This document shows positions 32,885-39,688 of a DNA stretch of 39,688 bases, in pieces (the stretch's first letter is position 1; the number at the start of each line of letters is the position of its first letter). The translations under genes were made by a program, and so were the position numbers. Source of the DNA: Ruminococcus callidus ATCC 27760. GTDB lineage: Bacteria; Bacillota; Clostridia; Oscillospirales; Ruminococcaceae. The notes under the pieces are model-generated. The model saw only the letters and a list, made by a program, of their open reading frames with translations, made no database searches and was not told the DNA's origin. The DNA is taken from contig NZ_KI260492.1 of the NCBI RefSeq assembly GCF_000468015.1, forward strand, positions 1 to 39,688, in the 5' to 3' direction.

Positions 32885-34200
32885 TTTGGCAATGTACAGA
32901 AATTCTTGCAGTTATCGTGGAATGTATGATCGTTACACGAATGCTGATCCAATACTTTAAGTTTCGATCGGAAGATTATCGGATTCTGAAATGGCTTCTC
33001 TTGTTTTCGTTGTTGTTTGCAACAGATATGGCAGGAACTTTCGGAATAGCAAACGAAACATTTTTGATTTCCAGTTGTCTGTTGATTGAGATTGCGTTTT
33101 CTACGATTTTTTTGAAAGGAAACATCTTTGAGAAAATTCTGATTTCCGTAATCAATTACGTTTTAGTATATTTTATCAACCTTCCGGTAATGTCAGCAAT
33201 TAGTGCAATTACAGACATTTCAATGCTTCAACTTCGAGATTCACAGAACGTAGAGCGTATTGCCTGCTTATTTCTTACAAAATTATTATTTTTTGCATCT
33301 ACGCAGTTTATATTGTCATTTCGGAAAAAAGAAGAATATCATTTTAAACGAAATGAATGGATTATCATTTTATCGGCTTTTCTTTTTACACTTTTTATTG
33401 GGTTTGCAATTCATCTTGTGATTGTGAATGACTATTTTACAGCGTATGTTTATCTTGCAATTGCATTGCTTCTGTCTGGATTAGATGTTGTTATTTTTAT
33501 ATTTCTGAGAAAGATGAACCGCACGAGTCAAATTGAAAAAGAACGGGATATTATGGAAATCCAGTTGCAGCGGCAGCAAGATGAAATGCAGCATTTGCAG
33601 CAGCAGTATGAAGAAATCTCGATTCTTCGTCACGATTTTCGGAATGGGATCGACTGTTTATGCGGTATGATAGAACAGGGGGACTGTTCCGGAGCATTGG
33701 AGTATGCGAAACAATTCAAAGAACGAAAGGTAAATACAATTTTGTCTCAAGTACAATGCTCAAGTACCATGTTAAATGCGGTTGTAAATGCAAAATTCAA
33801 TGATGCACAATCCAAAGGAATCGATACCTCATTGCGGTTAGTCGTTCAAATTCCCCATGATTTGGAGTTCGATCTTAGCATCATGCTGTCTAATTTGCTG
33901 GACAATGCCATAGAAGCCTGTGAGAAAAATCCGTCAAATGCACAGATACTTCTGACAATTTCAGAAGAGGCAGGCTATTATCGGATTGTGGTCAGAAATA
34001 CAATTGCCGCATCTGTTTTGAAGAAGAATCAGGAATTAAAAACAGAAAAAGCAAATAAAAAGCTGCACGGCTGGGGACTGCGTTCTGTTACGGATCTTGT
34101 ATCAAAACGAAATGGATTGATTGATTTTTATGAGAAAGAAGGGATGTTTTATGTAGATATTCTTCTTCCAATAGAGGAAAATCTGCATTTGGGGGACTAA
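32881..34200 (+). CDS. GHKL-type peptide-sensing histidine kinase (AgrC-like)
   Basis: This 439-residue membrane kinase has six hydrophobic segments in the N-terminal 210 residues, then a coiled coil (about 215-247) and a dimerization motif with H251 (ISILRHDFRNGIDCL). The GHKL ATPase domain carries N342 (MLSNLLDNAIEAC) and a glycine box GWGLRSV. AgrC-type sensors bind a cyclic autoinducer peptide through the membrane part and phosphorylate the LytTR regulator. The final codons contain the first of two CTGCATTTGGGG repeats. The AT-rich codon use differs from the 1-30 kb genes. Confidence 0.88.
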   Translation: MIWQCTEILAVIVECMIVTRMLIQYFKFRSEDYRILKWLLLFSLLFATDMAGTFGIANETFLISSCLLIEIAFSTIFLKGNIFEKILISVINYVLVYFINLPVMSAISAITDISMLQLRDSQNVERIACLFLTKLLFFASTQFILSFRKKEEYHFKRNEWIIILSAFLFTLFIGFAIHLVIVNDYFTAYVYLAIALLLSGLDVVIFIFLRKMNRTSQIEKERDIMEIQLQRQQDEMQHLQQQYEEISILRHDFRNGIDCLCGMIEQGDCSGALEYAKQFKERKVNTILSQVQCSSTMLNAVVNAKFNDAQSKGIDTSLRLVVQIPHDLEFDLSIMLSNLLDNAIEACEKNPSNAQILLTISEEAGYYRIVVRNTIAASVLKKNQELKTEKANKKLHGWGLRSVTDLVSKRNGLIDFYEKEGMFYVDILLPIEENLHLGD

Positions 34201-34215
34201 AACCTGCATTTGGGG
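34183..34215 (+). promoter_or_regulatory. Tandem CTGCATTTGGGG repeats, candidate LytTR binding sites
   Basis: CTGCATTTGGGG occurs at 34183-34194 and 34204-34215, a 21-bp period. The second copy ends nine bases before the -35 box of agrB. LytTR regulators such as AgrA bind pairs of direct repeats with about this period just upstream of weak -35 boxes. The first copy lies inside the kinase coding end. Confidence 0.55.
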
Positions 34216-34224
34216 AACAAAGTA

Positions 34225-34253
34225 TTGATTTTTACGACAAAATGCGATATGAT
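34225..34253 (+). promoter_or_regulatory. Predicted agrBD promoter
   Basis: TTGATT (34225-34230), a 17-base spacer and TATGAT (34248-34253) lie about 20 bases before agrB. Together with the direct repeats this fits an autoinducible promoter. Confidence 0.6.
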
Positions 34254-34271
34254 TGACTTATCGGAAAGAAG

Positions 34272-34871
34272 GTGATAAAAATCATCACATTTCTTGGAAA
34301 GTCCATATCGCATTTTTTATGCGAAAAAAAAGTGATTGCGGAACAAGAAGTCGAAGTTTATCAATATGGATTTGAAATTTTAATTTCAACAACTTTAGGA
34401 TTGTTAATTACAGTGGCAATCGGAATAGTTCTAAATATGTTTTTCTTATCCGTATTATACTATGTAGTATTTGTTATGGTCCGTCAGTGGACTGGCGGTT
34501 ACCATGCAGATTCATACCTGAAATGTAACATTACATTTGCAGGGATCACATTCTTTACGTTAGGTATGACAAAACTCAGTGATATGAGTGAAATGTATAG
34601 CCTAACCATACACGGATTAATGTTAGTTTTTGCATTGCTGAGCGTATGGAAATATACACCGGTAGAAAATCCGAACAAGCCTTTAACGAAGGAACAAAAG
34701 AAAAGGAATCACAAAGTAGCTCTGATTGCTATAATTATTTTGGAAGCATTGAGCTGTGGTTTATATGTATTTTTTCCTAAAGTTTCGGCTTTGATTGCGT
34801 ATACATTGTTCAGCATTGCAGTACTAATTTTAATATCAAAAAACAGAAAAGGGGGGAATGAATATGAGTAA
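34272..34871 (+). CDS. agrB: AgrB-type peptide-processing membrane protease
   Basis: This membrane cysteine endopeptidase of about 199 residues cuts and cyclizes the AgrD precursor. The catalytic pair is clear, H78 and C85, spaced seven apart as in Staphylococcus AgrB and set in VRQWTGGYHADSYLKC. Four or more membrane segments follow (about 37-70, 85-105, 112-126, 147-190). The start is uncertain: a GTG at 34272 overlaps the AGAAGG ribosome site, and ATA or ATC codons just after would also fit. The 3' end overlaps agrD by eight bases. The tail (RKGGNEYE) is charged. Confidence 0.88.
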   Translation: MIKIITFLGKSISHFLCEKKVIAEQEVEVYQYGFEILISTTLGLLITVAIGIVLNMFFLSVLYYVVFVMVRQWTGGYHADSYLKCNITFAGITFFTLGMTKLSDMSEMYSLTIHGLMLVFALLSVWKYTPVENPNKPLTKEQKKRNHKVALIAIIILEALSCGLYVFFPKVSALIAYTLFSIAVLILISKNRKGGNEYE

Positions 34872-35004
34872 GATCCAGAATGCAGTACTGAAAAAGATTG
34901 CTGGCATTGGAAAAAGTGCCGCAGTTAAGGCTGCAGGAACAGCTTCTTGGGGAAGTTGTCACCAGCCGAAGGAACCGAAGGCTCTGCAGAATCTGAAGAA
35001 GTAA
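34864..35004 (+). CDS. agrD: AgrD-type autoinducer peptide precursor
   Basis: This 46-residue precursor was found by translating the bases after agrB. An amphipathic basic helix (residues 1-25, MSKIQNAVLKKIAGIGKSAA) precedes the core S28-W-G-S-C32 and the conserved recognition tail HQPKEP (33-38) with LQNLKK at the end. Aligned with C. perfringens AgrD, where CLWFT precedes HQPEEP, the ring would span residues 28-32. Position 28 would then be Ser, giving a lactone like the streptococcal Ser-type peptides, and C32 would be the last residue. A ring starting at C32 is the alternative. GGGGGG stands before the ATG, and translation is coupled to agrB. Confidence 0.85.
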   Translation: MSKIQNAVLKKIAGIGKSAAVKAAGTASWGSCHQPKEPKALQNLKK

Positions 35005-35135
35005 AGCAGAGTGATTTCAGATTTCACATTGAAGTTATCATTCTTTTTGCTCTGAATATGTACGTACAAGATCTTGGGTTAGAGCGTAGAAAGATGGCTT
35101 CTTTTGAGAAATACATACAAAGGAGGAATATTATT

Positions 35136-35537
35136 ATGACAAAGGTTAGAAAAATTGTAGCTGCGATTATGGTTGTAACTACACTGGCGACTTCTGCAGT
35201 ATGCAATCTTACTGCAAGTGCTGCTCCTAACGTAGTATCTGATTCATATGGCGCATTTGAATGGGAGTCAAGCAATGCAGCATATGCAAAAACAACAAAC
35301 CTCTGTTCGTCTGGAACTCGTACCACATCAGCGTCTATCACAGTTTATAAAGACAACACTGGAGCATATGTTACAGCATATTATGCTTCCAAAAATGGTG
35401 GATATGGTACAATTGCAAGAGCTTCACAAAGCTCCTACAAATCAAATGGTTATAATTTCAAGATGTATGGAGCCGTTAGTAACAGCACAAATTCTTCTGC
35501 TGGATTAGCAACATCATTCGTAAAATATGTAAACTAA
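35136..35537 (+). CDS. Small secreted protein of the agr locus, function unknown
   Basis: This 133-residue precursor has a clear signal peptide: basic start MTKVRKI, hydrophobic AAIMVVTTLATSAV, predicted cleavage after TASA. The mature part of about 102 residues is rich in Ser, Thr, Tyr, Asn and Gly, with one Cys and alternating beta-strand patterns (TTSASITVYKDNTGAYVTAYYASK). It resembles small secreted beta-sandwich proteins, possibly lactococcin-972-like bacteriocins. The match is only in size, export and the nearby FtsX/ABC genes, so no function is assigned. AGGAGG precedes the ATG. The gap 35005-35135 shows no other gene. Confidence 0.75.
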   Translation: MTKVRKIVAAIMVVTTLATSAVCNLTASAAPNVVSDSYGAFEWESSNAAYAKTTNLCSSGTRTTSASITVYKDNTGAYVTAYYASKNGGYGTIARASQSSYKSNGYNFKMYGAVSNSTNSSAGLATSFVKYVN

Positions 35538-35539
35538 AG

Positions 35540-35594
35540 CGTACTATTGTAATATAGTTGTTTCTTATTTTCTGACATATTCTACAATAGTACG
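35540..35594 (+). terminator. Perfect 12-bp inverted repeat after the secreted-protein gene
   Basis: CGTACTATTGTA (35540-35551) pairs with TACAATAGTACG (35583-35594) across a 31-base AT-rich loop, two bases after the stop codon. No T-run follows, so it may be an mRNA-stabilizing stem or a weak terminator. Confidence 0.45.
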
Positions 35595-35656
35595 TATATA
35601 ATGTGCGATTGCTAATAAAAATTTGAGCTATTATGCAAGTGTTTATGTTGCGGAAT

Positions 35657-35686
35657 TTGATTGATGTCAAACAGAAGTGCTATAGT
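35657..35686 (+). promoter_or_regulatory. Candidate promoter in the gap before the ABC/FtsX genes
   Basis: TTGATT (35657-35662), an 18-base spacer and a TGC-extended TATAGT (35681-35686) could start a short RNA of about 180 nt that ends at the hairpin 35813-35866. Within it AGGGG precedes a ten-codon frame (35730-35762). This is a weak call. Confidence 0.3.
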
Positions 35687-35812
35687 ACTATTTGTTTCTT
35701 CTACCATAATCCACAGTCATAGGGGTTCAATGTCAAGAAAATTGTGGAACAAATGCATCTGAATTACGATTAAAGCTATTCAAATTATTAGCAAGCATAC
35801 ATAATATGTAAG

Positions 35813-35875
35813 GTTGCCTTTGAGTCTTGTTTGAATTATAGATTGAAACAAGTATTTAAAGGCAACTCTTATTTT
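35813..35875 (+). terminator. Long hairpin terminator in the 35538-36074 gap
   Basis: GTTGCCTTTGAGTCTTGTTT (35813-35832) pairs with 35846-35866 with few mismatches and is followed by TCTTATTTTT. It ends any transcript coming from the secreted-protein side, so the ABC genes probably have their own promoter in 35880-36060. I could not identify one. Confidence 0.7.
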
Positions 35876-36074
35876 TACAATAAAAAGTCACTACAGATAA
35901 ATTGCAGAAAAATAAAAAGATGAAAAGATAGGGAAATGCAGTTGCAAATTTCATATTTCAACCCAATTACTGCTTTCATTACAGATATGGTTAACAAGTT
36001 ATATGTAAGTCTTTGTCGAACAAAGCGGATTTGCTAAATAAAAATATTTTACGATAGGAGATGATTGAAATTCT

Positions 36075-37229
36075 ATGCGTTACATTTTCAAAAATTTAAA
36101 AGAATTTATTGTCCACGAAAAAATAATCTTTTTTATTATGGTGTTATGCATTTTAAGCTCCTCCATTGTCTTGAATTTCTGCTATGGCTTATACCAGAAT
36201 TACCACGTTCAGAAAAACGAGGTTACTTATGAGCTGACAGAAATCACACCAGAGATTTCTGAGAAATGTGTCCTTACGAAAGGGCAAATTCAGGCTTACC
36301 TGGAAGCAATACGTCCGGAATGCCTTAAGAATACCCTTGTAATCCATGTAAGCGCAGAATTGGACAAATATAATCCAGATGATTATGGAACGTTCCATAT
36401 GCGATTCAATTATTACGATCATGTATGTCAAATCTCTGAAGTAACAAAGGAAGCTTATGAAAAAAATGGTATTCTTCTGAGCGGCAGGTATTTCACAAAT
36501 GAAGAAGAGGCATCTGGAGCATATGTTGCACTGGTTGCCAATGATGGATCTGGATGGAATACCCCTACTTTGAGTATTCAAAAGAGCAAAAATACAATCG
36601 AATTATTCGGAAATACATATAAAGTAATCGGAGAGTATAACGGAGGCAGTGGATGCCCTGTTGTTCCTTTTTTAACTGTTCCGGATTCTTTAGAGGTAAA
36701 TGGATTTAGTATTTCATTTCAATCGAATATTACGAGAAGCATATATGAAGAACTGGTAAATACGGCAGACGCGGTTCTTCCAGGTGTACTGTCTTTTCCG
36801 GATTTGCAGTTTCCGGATACCGATTCCATATATTTGTATAATAATATCATGGTGATCTCCATTCTGATTGCATCGTTATCCGGTATAAATCTAGCCATTC
36901 TTTATTTATTCATGCTGAAAAAACGCAATAAAAATCTTGCCATTATGCGTATCTGTGGATGCACAAAATGGCAAGCTACACAGATCTATCTGGGCGAATG
37001 TCTTCTGATCTCTATTGTTGTTTACGCCATTGGATTTCTCATATTCTATGCGTTACTGAAATTTGTCTTTCAATATGTTTTCGAATATATGATGGATGCG
37101 TATTCCCCGGTAATATTTGTGGAGATATTCCTGATCTATATTATTGTTATTACAATTGTTCTGTCTATTCTGATATATCATAATGTAAAAAAAGAAATTA
37201 TTCTGGAATTTAAGGAGGGAAAAGTATGA
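36075..37229 (+). CDS. FtsX-family ABC permease, first of a pair
   Basis: This 384-residue membrane protein has one N-terminal helix (about 15-37) and an extracellular MacB-like domain of about 210 residues. Three C-terminal helices follow (about 256-278, 308-335 and 346-370), the FtsX topology. The motif KNLAIMRICGCTKWQATQIYLGE is typical of FtsX permeases. The substrate is unknown. It overlaps the second permease gene by four bases (ATGA) and probably forms a heterodimer with it. The ATG at 36075 has AGGAGATG upstream. The AT-rich composition matches the agr genes. Confidence 0.85.
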   Translation: MRYIFKNLKEFIVHEKIIFFIMVLCILSSSIVLNFCYGLYQNYHVQKNEVTYELTEITPEISEKCVLTKGQIQAYLEAIRPECLKNTLVIHVSAELDKYNPDDYGTFHMRFNYYDHVCQISEVTKEAYEKNGILLSGRYFTNEEEASGAYVALVANDGSGWNTPTLSIQKSKNTIELFGNTYKVIGEYNGGSGCPVVPFLTVPDSLEVNGFSISFQSNITRSIYEELVNTADAVLPGVLSFPDLQFPDTDSIYLYNNIMVISILIASLSGINLAILYLFMLKKRNKNLAIMRICGCTKWQATQIYLGECLLISIVVYAIGFLIFYALLKFVFQYVFEYMMDAYSPVIFVEIFLIYIIVITIVLSILIYHNVKKEIILEFKEGKV

Positions 37230-38527
37230 TCCTGTTCAAAAGTGCGTGCAAAAATATACGGCATAACTTTTTTGTTCATGTAGTGATCGTGCTGCAAATG
37301 ATCGCAACGATTGTGATAACGATGATCATGGTCTCCTCTATTTTGATACGATATCAATACTATACCCCCTTTAAGGAATTTTTTCAATCAAAAGGATTCT
37401 ATTGCATTTTTAGTGAATTTGCAAATGGTGATTTAGAAAATTGGCGCTATTATAATCAAAATACAGCATCGGAAGAAGAACAATATCATTATTTTATGGA
37501 ATCAATGGACAAGATTTATATGGATGGCAGTGAAATGCAAAATTATTTTGATGATGCAAAGTCCATTGCAGCGTGTCATACGGTATTGGCATATCCAGCC
37601 GATGAAAGCCAAAATTGCAGATCCATTTCTTACAGTGATTCTATTATTGAAAATTATGCTCCAGCATTGTCGGATGGGCGATGGTTGCATACAAGTGCTG
37701 ATGCGACAGAGCTTGAAGTTGTGATCTCTGAAAATGATTATGGATGGAAGGTTGGAGATACAATCCCGATAAATTACTCGCAGTATCCAAATGGTTTGAG
37801 TACAACAGTAAAAGTAGTTGGAATTTTGAAAGACGGTGTTAAAATTCCTGGTTCTTCTGCAAGAGACGGCACGGACACATTTCAATTGTTTTACGAAACA
37901 TATAGTTATGAAATCGCAGAAGAACCACTCATGATATTTTCCTCTGATTCTATAGAAAAACTAACAGACGTCTGGGGAGATGACCAAAAAATTTTACAGG
38001 CTGTCAACGGATCAGTTATTATTACTTTTCCAGAAGATACAACAAAAGAAGAAATGGAAAACATTCAGCATCAGTTAACATCACTTGGATGTGCATTCTC
38101 GATTCCATTACAAGACATGAATGCCAACAGTATGGGATATCTCTATGCACAAGTATACAATTTATTACCCATTATCATTGTGCTGATGATCCTTACGATT
38201 GTAAGCAGTATCAGCAGTTCCGCCCTATCCGTCAAGGAACGATTAAAAGATTATTCTATTTATTATATCTGCGGATTACGATGGCGACAGTGTGTTTTTA
38301 TAAATATGATTGAATCTGCTGTGTTGGCAATAATTTCTATTCTCATTTCATGTGCATTGCTCGTTTTGTTGCAATTTACTGCATTGTCGGATCATGTGAA
38401 AATTATTTGGAATCCCATATCTGTAGCGTCTTTGCTGTGCATTGTGATCTTGTATATTTTGCTGTCTATGCTCATGCCAATCATGATTATCGGAAAAAAT
38501 ACGCCCAAACAAATTCTGACCAAATAA
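37226..38527 (+). CDS. FtsX-family ABC permease, second of a pair
   Basis: This 433-residue membrane protein has the same topology: an N-terminal helix (about 13-37), an extracellular domain of about 260 residues, then three helices (about 305-330, 355-385 and 395-420). The SVKERLKDYSIYYICGLRWRQCVFINMIE motif is the FtsX coupling region. GGAGGG precedes the ATG by five bases. The pair plus ATPase resembles systems that export or give immunity to small secreted proteins. In lactococcin-972-type loci the equivalent is one larger membrane protein. Confidence 0.85.
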   Translation: MILFKSACKNIRHNFFVHVVIVLQMIATIVITMIMVSSILIRYQYYTPFKEFFQSKGFYCIFSEFANGDLENWRYYNQNTASEEEQYHYFMESMDKIYMDGSEMQNYFDDAKSIAACHTVLAYPADESQNCRSISYSDSIIENYAPALSDGRWLHTSADATELEVVISENDYGWKVGDTIPINYSQYPNGLSTTVKVVGILKDGVKIPGSSARDGTDTFQLFYETYSYEIAEEPLMIFSSDSIEKLTDVWGDDQKILQAVNGSVIITFPEDTTKEEMENIQHQLTSLGCAFSIPLQDMNANSMGYLYAQVYNLLPIIIVLMILTIVSSISSSALSVKERLKDYSIYYICGLRWRQCVFINMIESAVLAIISILISCALLVLLQFTALSDHVKIIWNPISVASLLCIVILYILLSMLMPIMIIGKNTPKQILTK

Positions 38528-38537
38528 GGAGAATGAT

Positions 38538-39203
38538 ATGATACAGCTACATCAGATTTCTAAAATTTACAATCAAGGTAAGACGAATGCGTTTCAGGCA
38601 TTGCATAAAATTGATCTGAAAATTGCAGATGGTGAACTAGTTGCGATCATCGGCACATCCGGTGCAGGAAAATCCACATTACTGCATATTTTAGCTTGCA
38701 TTGACAGCTATGAAAGCGGCGAGTATTATATTGACGATACACTTGTAAAAAACTGCTCAGAGAAAAAGCTTGCTCAAATCCGAAACAAAAAAATTGGAAT
38801 GGTTATGCAGGATTTTGCATTGGTGGATGATTTTTCTGCACTTCAAAACGTCATGCTACCTCTTGATTTTTCCAAGTCCAAAGTAAGTGAGAAAAAGGAA
38901 AAATGTCTGAAAGCCCTTCAAGCAGTGGGGATGGAGAAATTTGCACATCACCAGTCGAATAAGCTTTCGGGCGGACAGAAACAGCGTGTTGCGATTGCCA
39001 GAGCCATTGTCAATGAACCATCGATCATTCTTGCAGACGAGCCGACAGGAGCACTTGACAGCAAAACTTCTTCGGAAATCATGGAACTTTTCAAATCTCT
39101 GAATGATGCCGGAAGAACTGTAATTATTGTCACACATGATATGAAAATTGCACAGCAATGCAAAAGGGTAATTCGTATCGAAGATGGAAAAATTGTGGAT
39201 TGA
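38538..39203 (+). CDS. ABC transporter ATP-binding protein of the agr-linked system
   Basis: This 221-residue ATPase has Walker A GTSGAGKST (about 36-44), Q-loop MQDFALVDDFS, signature LSGGQKQR, Walker B IILADEPTGALD and switch His in VTHD. It is of the MacB/LolD type that pairs with FtsX permeases. It starts ten bases after the second permease gene, with AAGGAG upstream, and is the last gene of the operon. Confidence 0.92.
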   Translation: MIQLHQISKIYNQGKTNAFQALHKIDLKIADGELVAIIGTSGAGKSTLLHILACIDSYESGEYYIDDTLVKNCSEKKLAQIRNKKIGMVMQDFALVDDFSALQNVMLPLDFSKSKVSEKKEKCLKALQAVGMEKFAHHQSNKLSGGQKQRVAIARAIVNEPSIILADEPTGALDSKTSSEIMELFKSLNDAGRTVIIVTHDMKIAQQCKRVIRIEDGKIVD

Positions 39204-39598
39204 CAAGTTAGAAATACTAATATACAATTTCAATGCTTTTATTTATCGTTTGAAGAAATCATAAGAAATAATTAGCTTACTTTTTGATTTTGTTCATTTG
39301 TTCAAATGCACTAATCATCTATCACCGATTTGAAATTATAACTTGTTTAAATTTTGATATGGCCGGTAATATTTATTTCTAAATATCAAAAAATAAAATA
39401 TTCTCAGAGAAGAAAAAGTGTTACCAGTATAGGGCAAACATACGATATCCAATTGAAATCACCTATGACAAAAACAAATTGAATCACTTTTTTCCTCTGT
39501 CTTTCGGGTGCCCTTCCAATTCTGAGGTGCCGCTGAAATTGTCAAGAAAATACGATTGATCAGTAAGAAGTGTACTTCCTTTAAAATTCAGCCACCTA
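39204..39598. other. Gene-free AT-rich stretch
   Basis: No credible gene, promoter pair or repeat was seen in these 395 bases. Short coding-like fragments near 39520-39598 are broken by stops in every frame and may be the debris of a lost gene. Confidence 0.4.
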
Positions 39599-39655
39599 AG
39601 AAAGGGCAGTTCTGTCCGGCAAACAGCTGGGCAGGACTGCCCTTTCTATTTTTTT
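39599..39655 (+). terminator. Strong rho-independent terminator at the right end of the window
   Basis: AGAAAGGGCAGTTCTGTCC (39599-39617) pairs with GGGCAGGACTGCCCTTTCT (39629-39647) using two wobble pairs and is followed by a run of seven T. It is the only clear terminator after the ABC operon. Confidence 0.8.
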
Positions 39656-39688
39656 CAAGCAGCATACAATCCGGCGAAATGACCGGTT

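Noticed and set aside
34947-35135. Long N-terminal extension of the secreted protein, giving 196 residues
   Set aside because: The extension overlaps agrD in another frame and would hide the signal peptide. AGGAGG before the ATG at 35136 marks the real start.
39500-39598. Coding-like fragment that might be a transposase remnant
   Set aside because: All frames are broken by stops within about 25 codons and no motif of a transposase family is visible.

Overview
The window looks like a chromosomal segment of an anaerobic gut Firmicute of the class Clostridia, probably an Oscillospiraceae/Ruminococcus-like organism. This is inferred from strong AGGAGG ribosome sites, frequent TTG/GTG starts, a HemZ-type radical SAM gene, a CmpB-type membrane protein, DUF6061/DUF6076 cargo genes and an agr-type peptide signalling locus. 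No rRNA, tRNA or CRISPR array was seen.

Positions 1-15690 are housekeeping chromosome of moderate GC. They hold a shikimate-kinase-like P-loop protein, a GntR/FCD regulator with a large foldable leader, a CmpB-like membrane protein, a metallophosphoesterase, a D,D-carboxypeptidase homologue that has lost its catalytic Ser and Lys, a nitrilase-family amidase and a hotdog thioesterase. A tightly packed plus-strand operon follows: recJ, rel, an MBL-fold hydrolase, hemZ, an unknown gene, kptA and rlmD. A family of short intergenic palindromes (GGCAATAC..CACAAAG / CTTTGTGCGGTATTGCC) is scattered between the genes.

Positions 15691-30364 are a mobilizable element of about 14.7 kb inserted in the 3' end of rlmD. 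Its ends can be read from the sequence. The rlmD frame runs into a foreign tail of about 100 residues at a GA dinucleotide. The serine recombinase at the other end finishes with a peptide (VECMVLMSRK) that looks like the displaced native RlmD C-terminus. The element carries a MobV relaxase, a CHC2 primase, a D5-type helicase, a small HTH protein and a large serine recombinase. Its minus-strand cargo is DUF6076, a KHNR-motif protein, a sigma-like protein, an OmpR/HisKA two-component system and an FtsX-type ABC transporter. It has no type IV secretion genes, so it is probably mobilized in trans.

Positions 30394-39688 are more AT-rich. A tyrosine recombinase gene is flanked by a perfect 19-bp inverted repeat (30643-30661 and 32011-32029). 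Inside the segment, next to the left repeat, an extended -10 promoter points outward to the left and dead-ends at a strong hairpin terminator. If the recombinase flips the segment, that promoter would point right into a complete agr-type quorum-sensing locus: LytTR regulator, GHKL sensor, AgrB, and a 46-residue AgrD. A signal-peptide-bearing secreted protein and an ABC transporter with two FtsX permeases follow. The agrBD promoter is preceded by two direct repeats with a 21-bp period, a spacing typical of LytTR regulators. Taken together, the region looks like a phase-variable, quorum-sensing-controlled secreted-protein/ABC system. This is inference from sequence layout and no experiment is implied.
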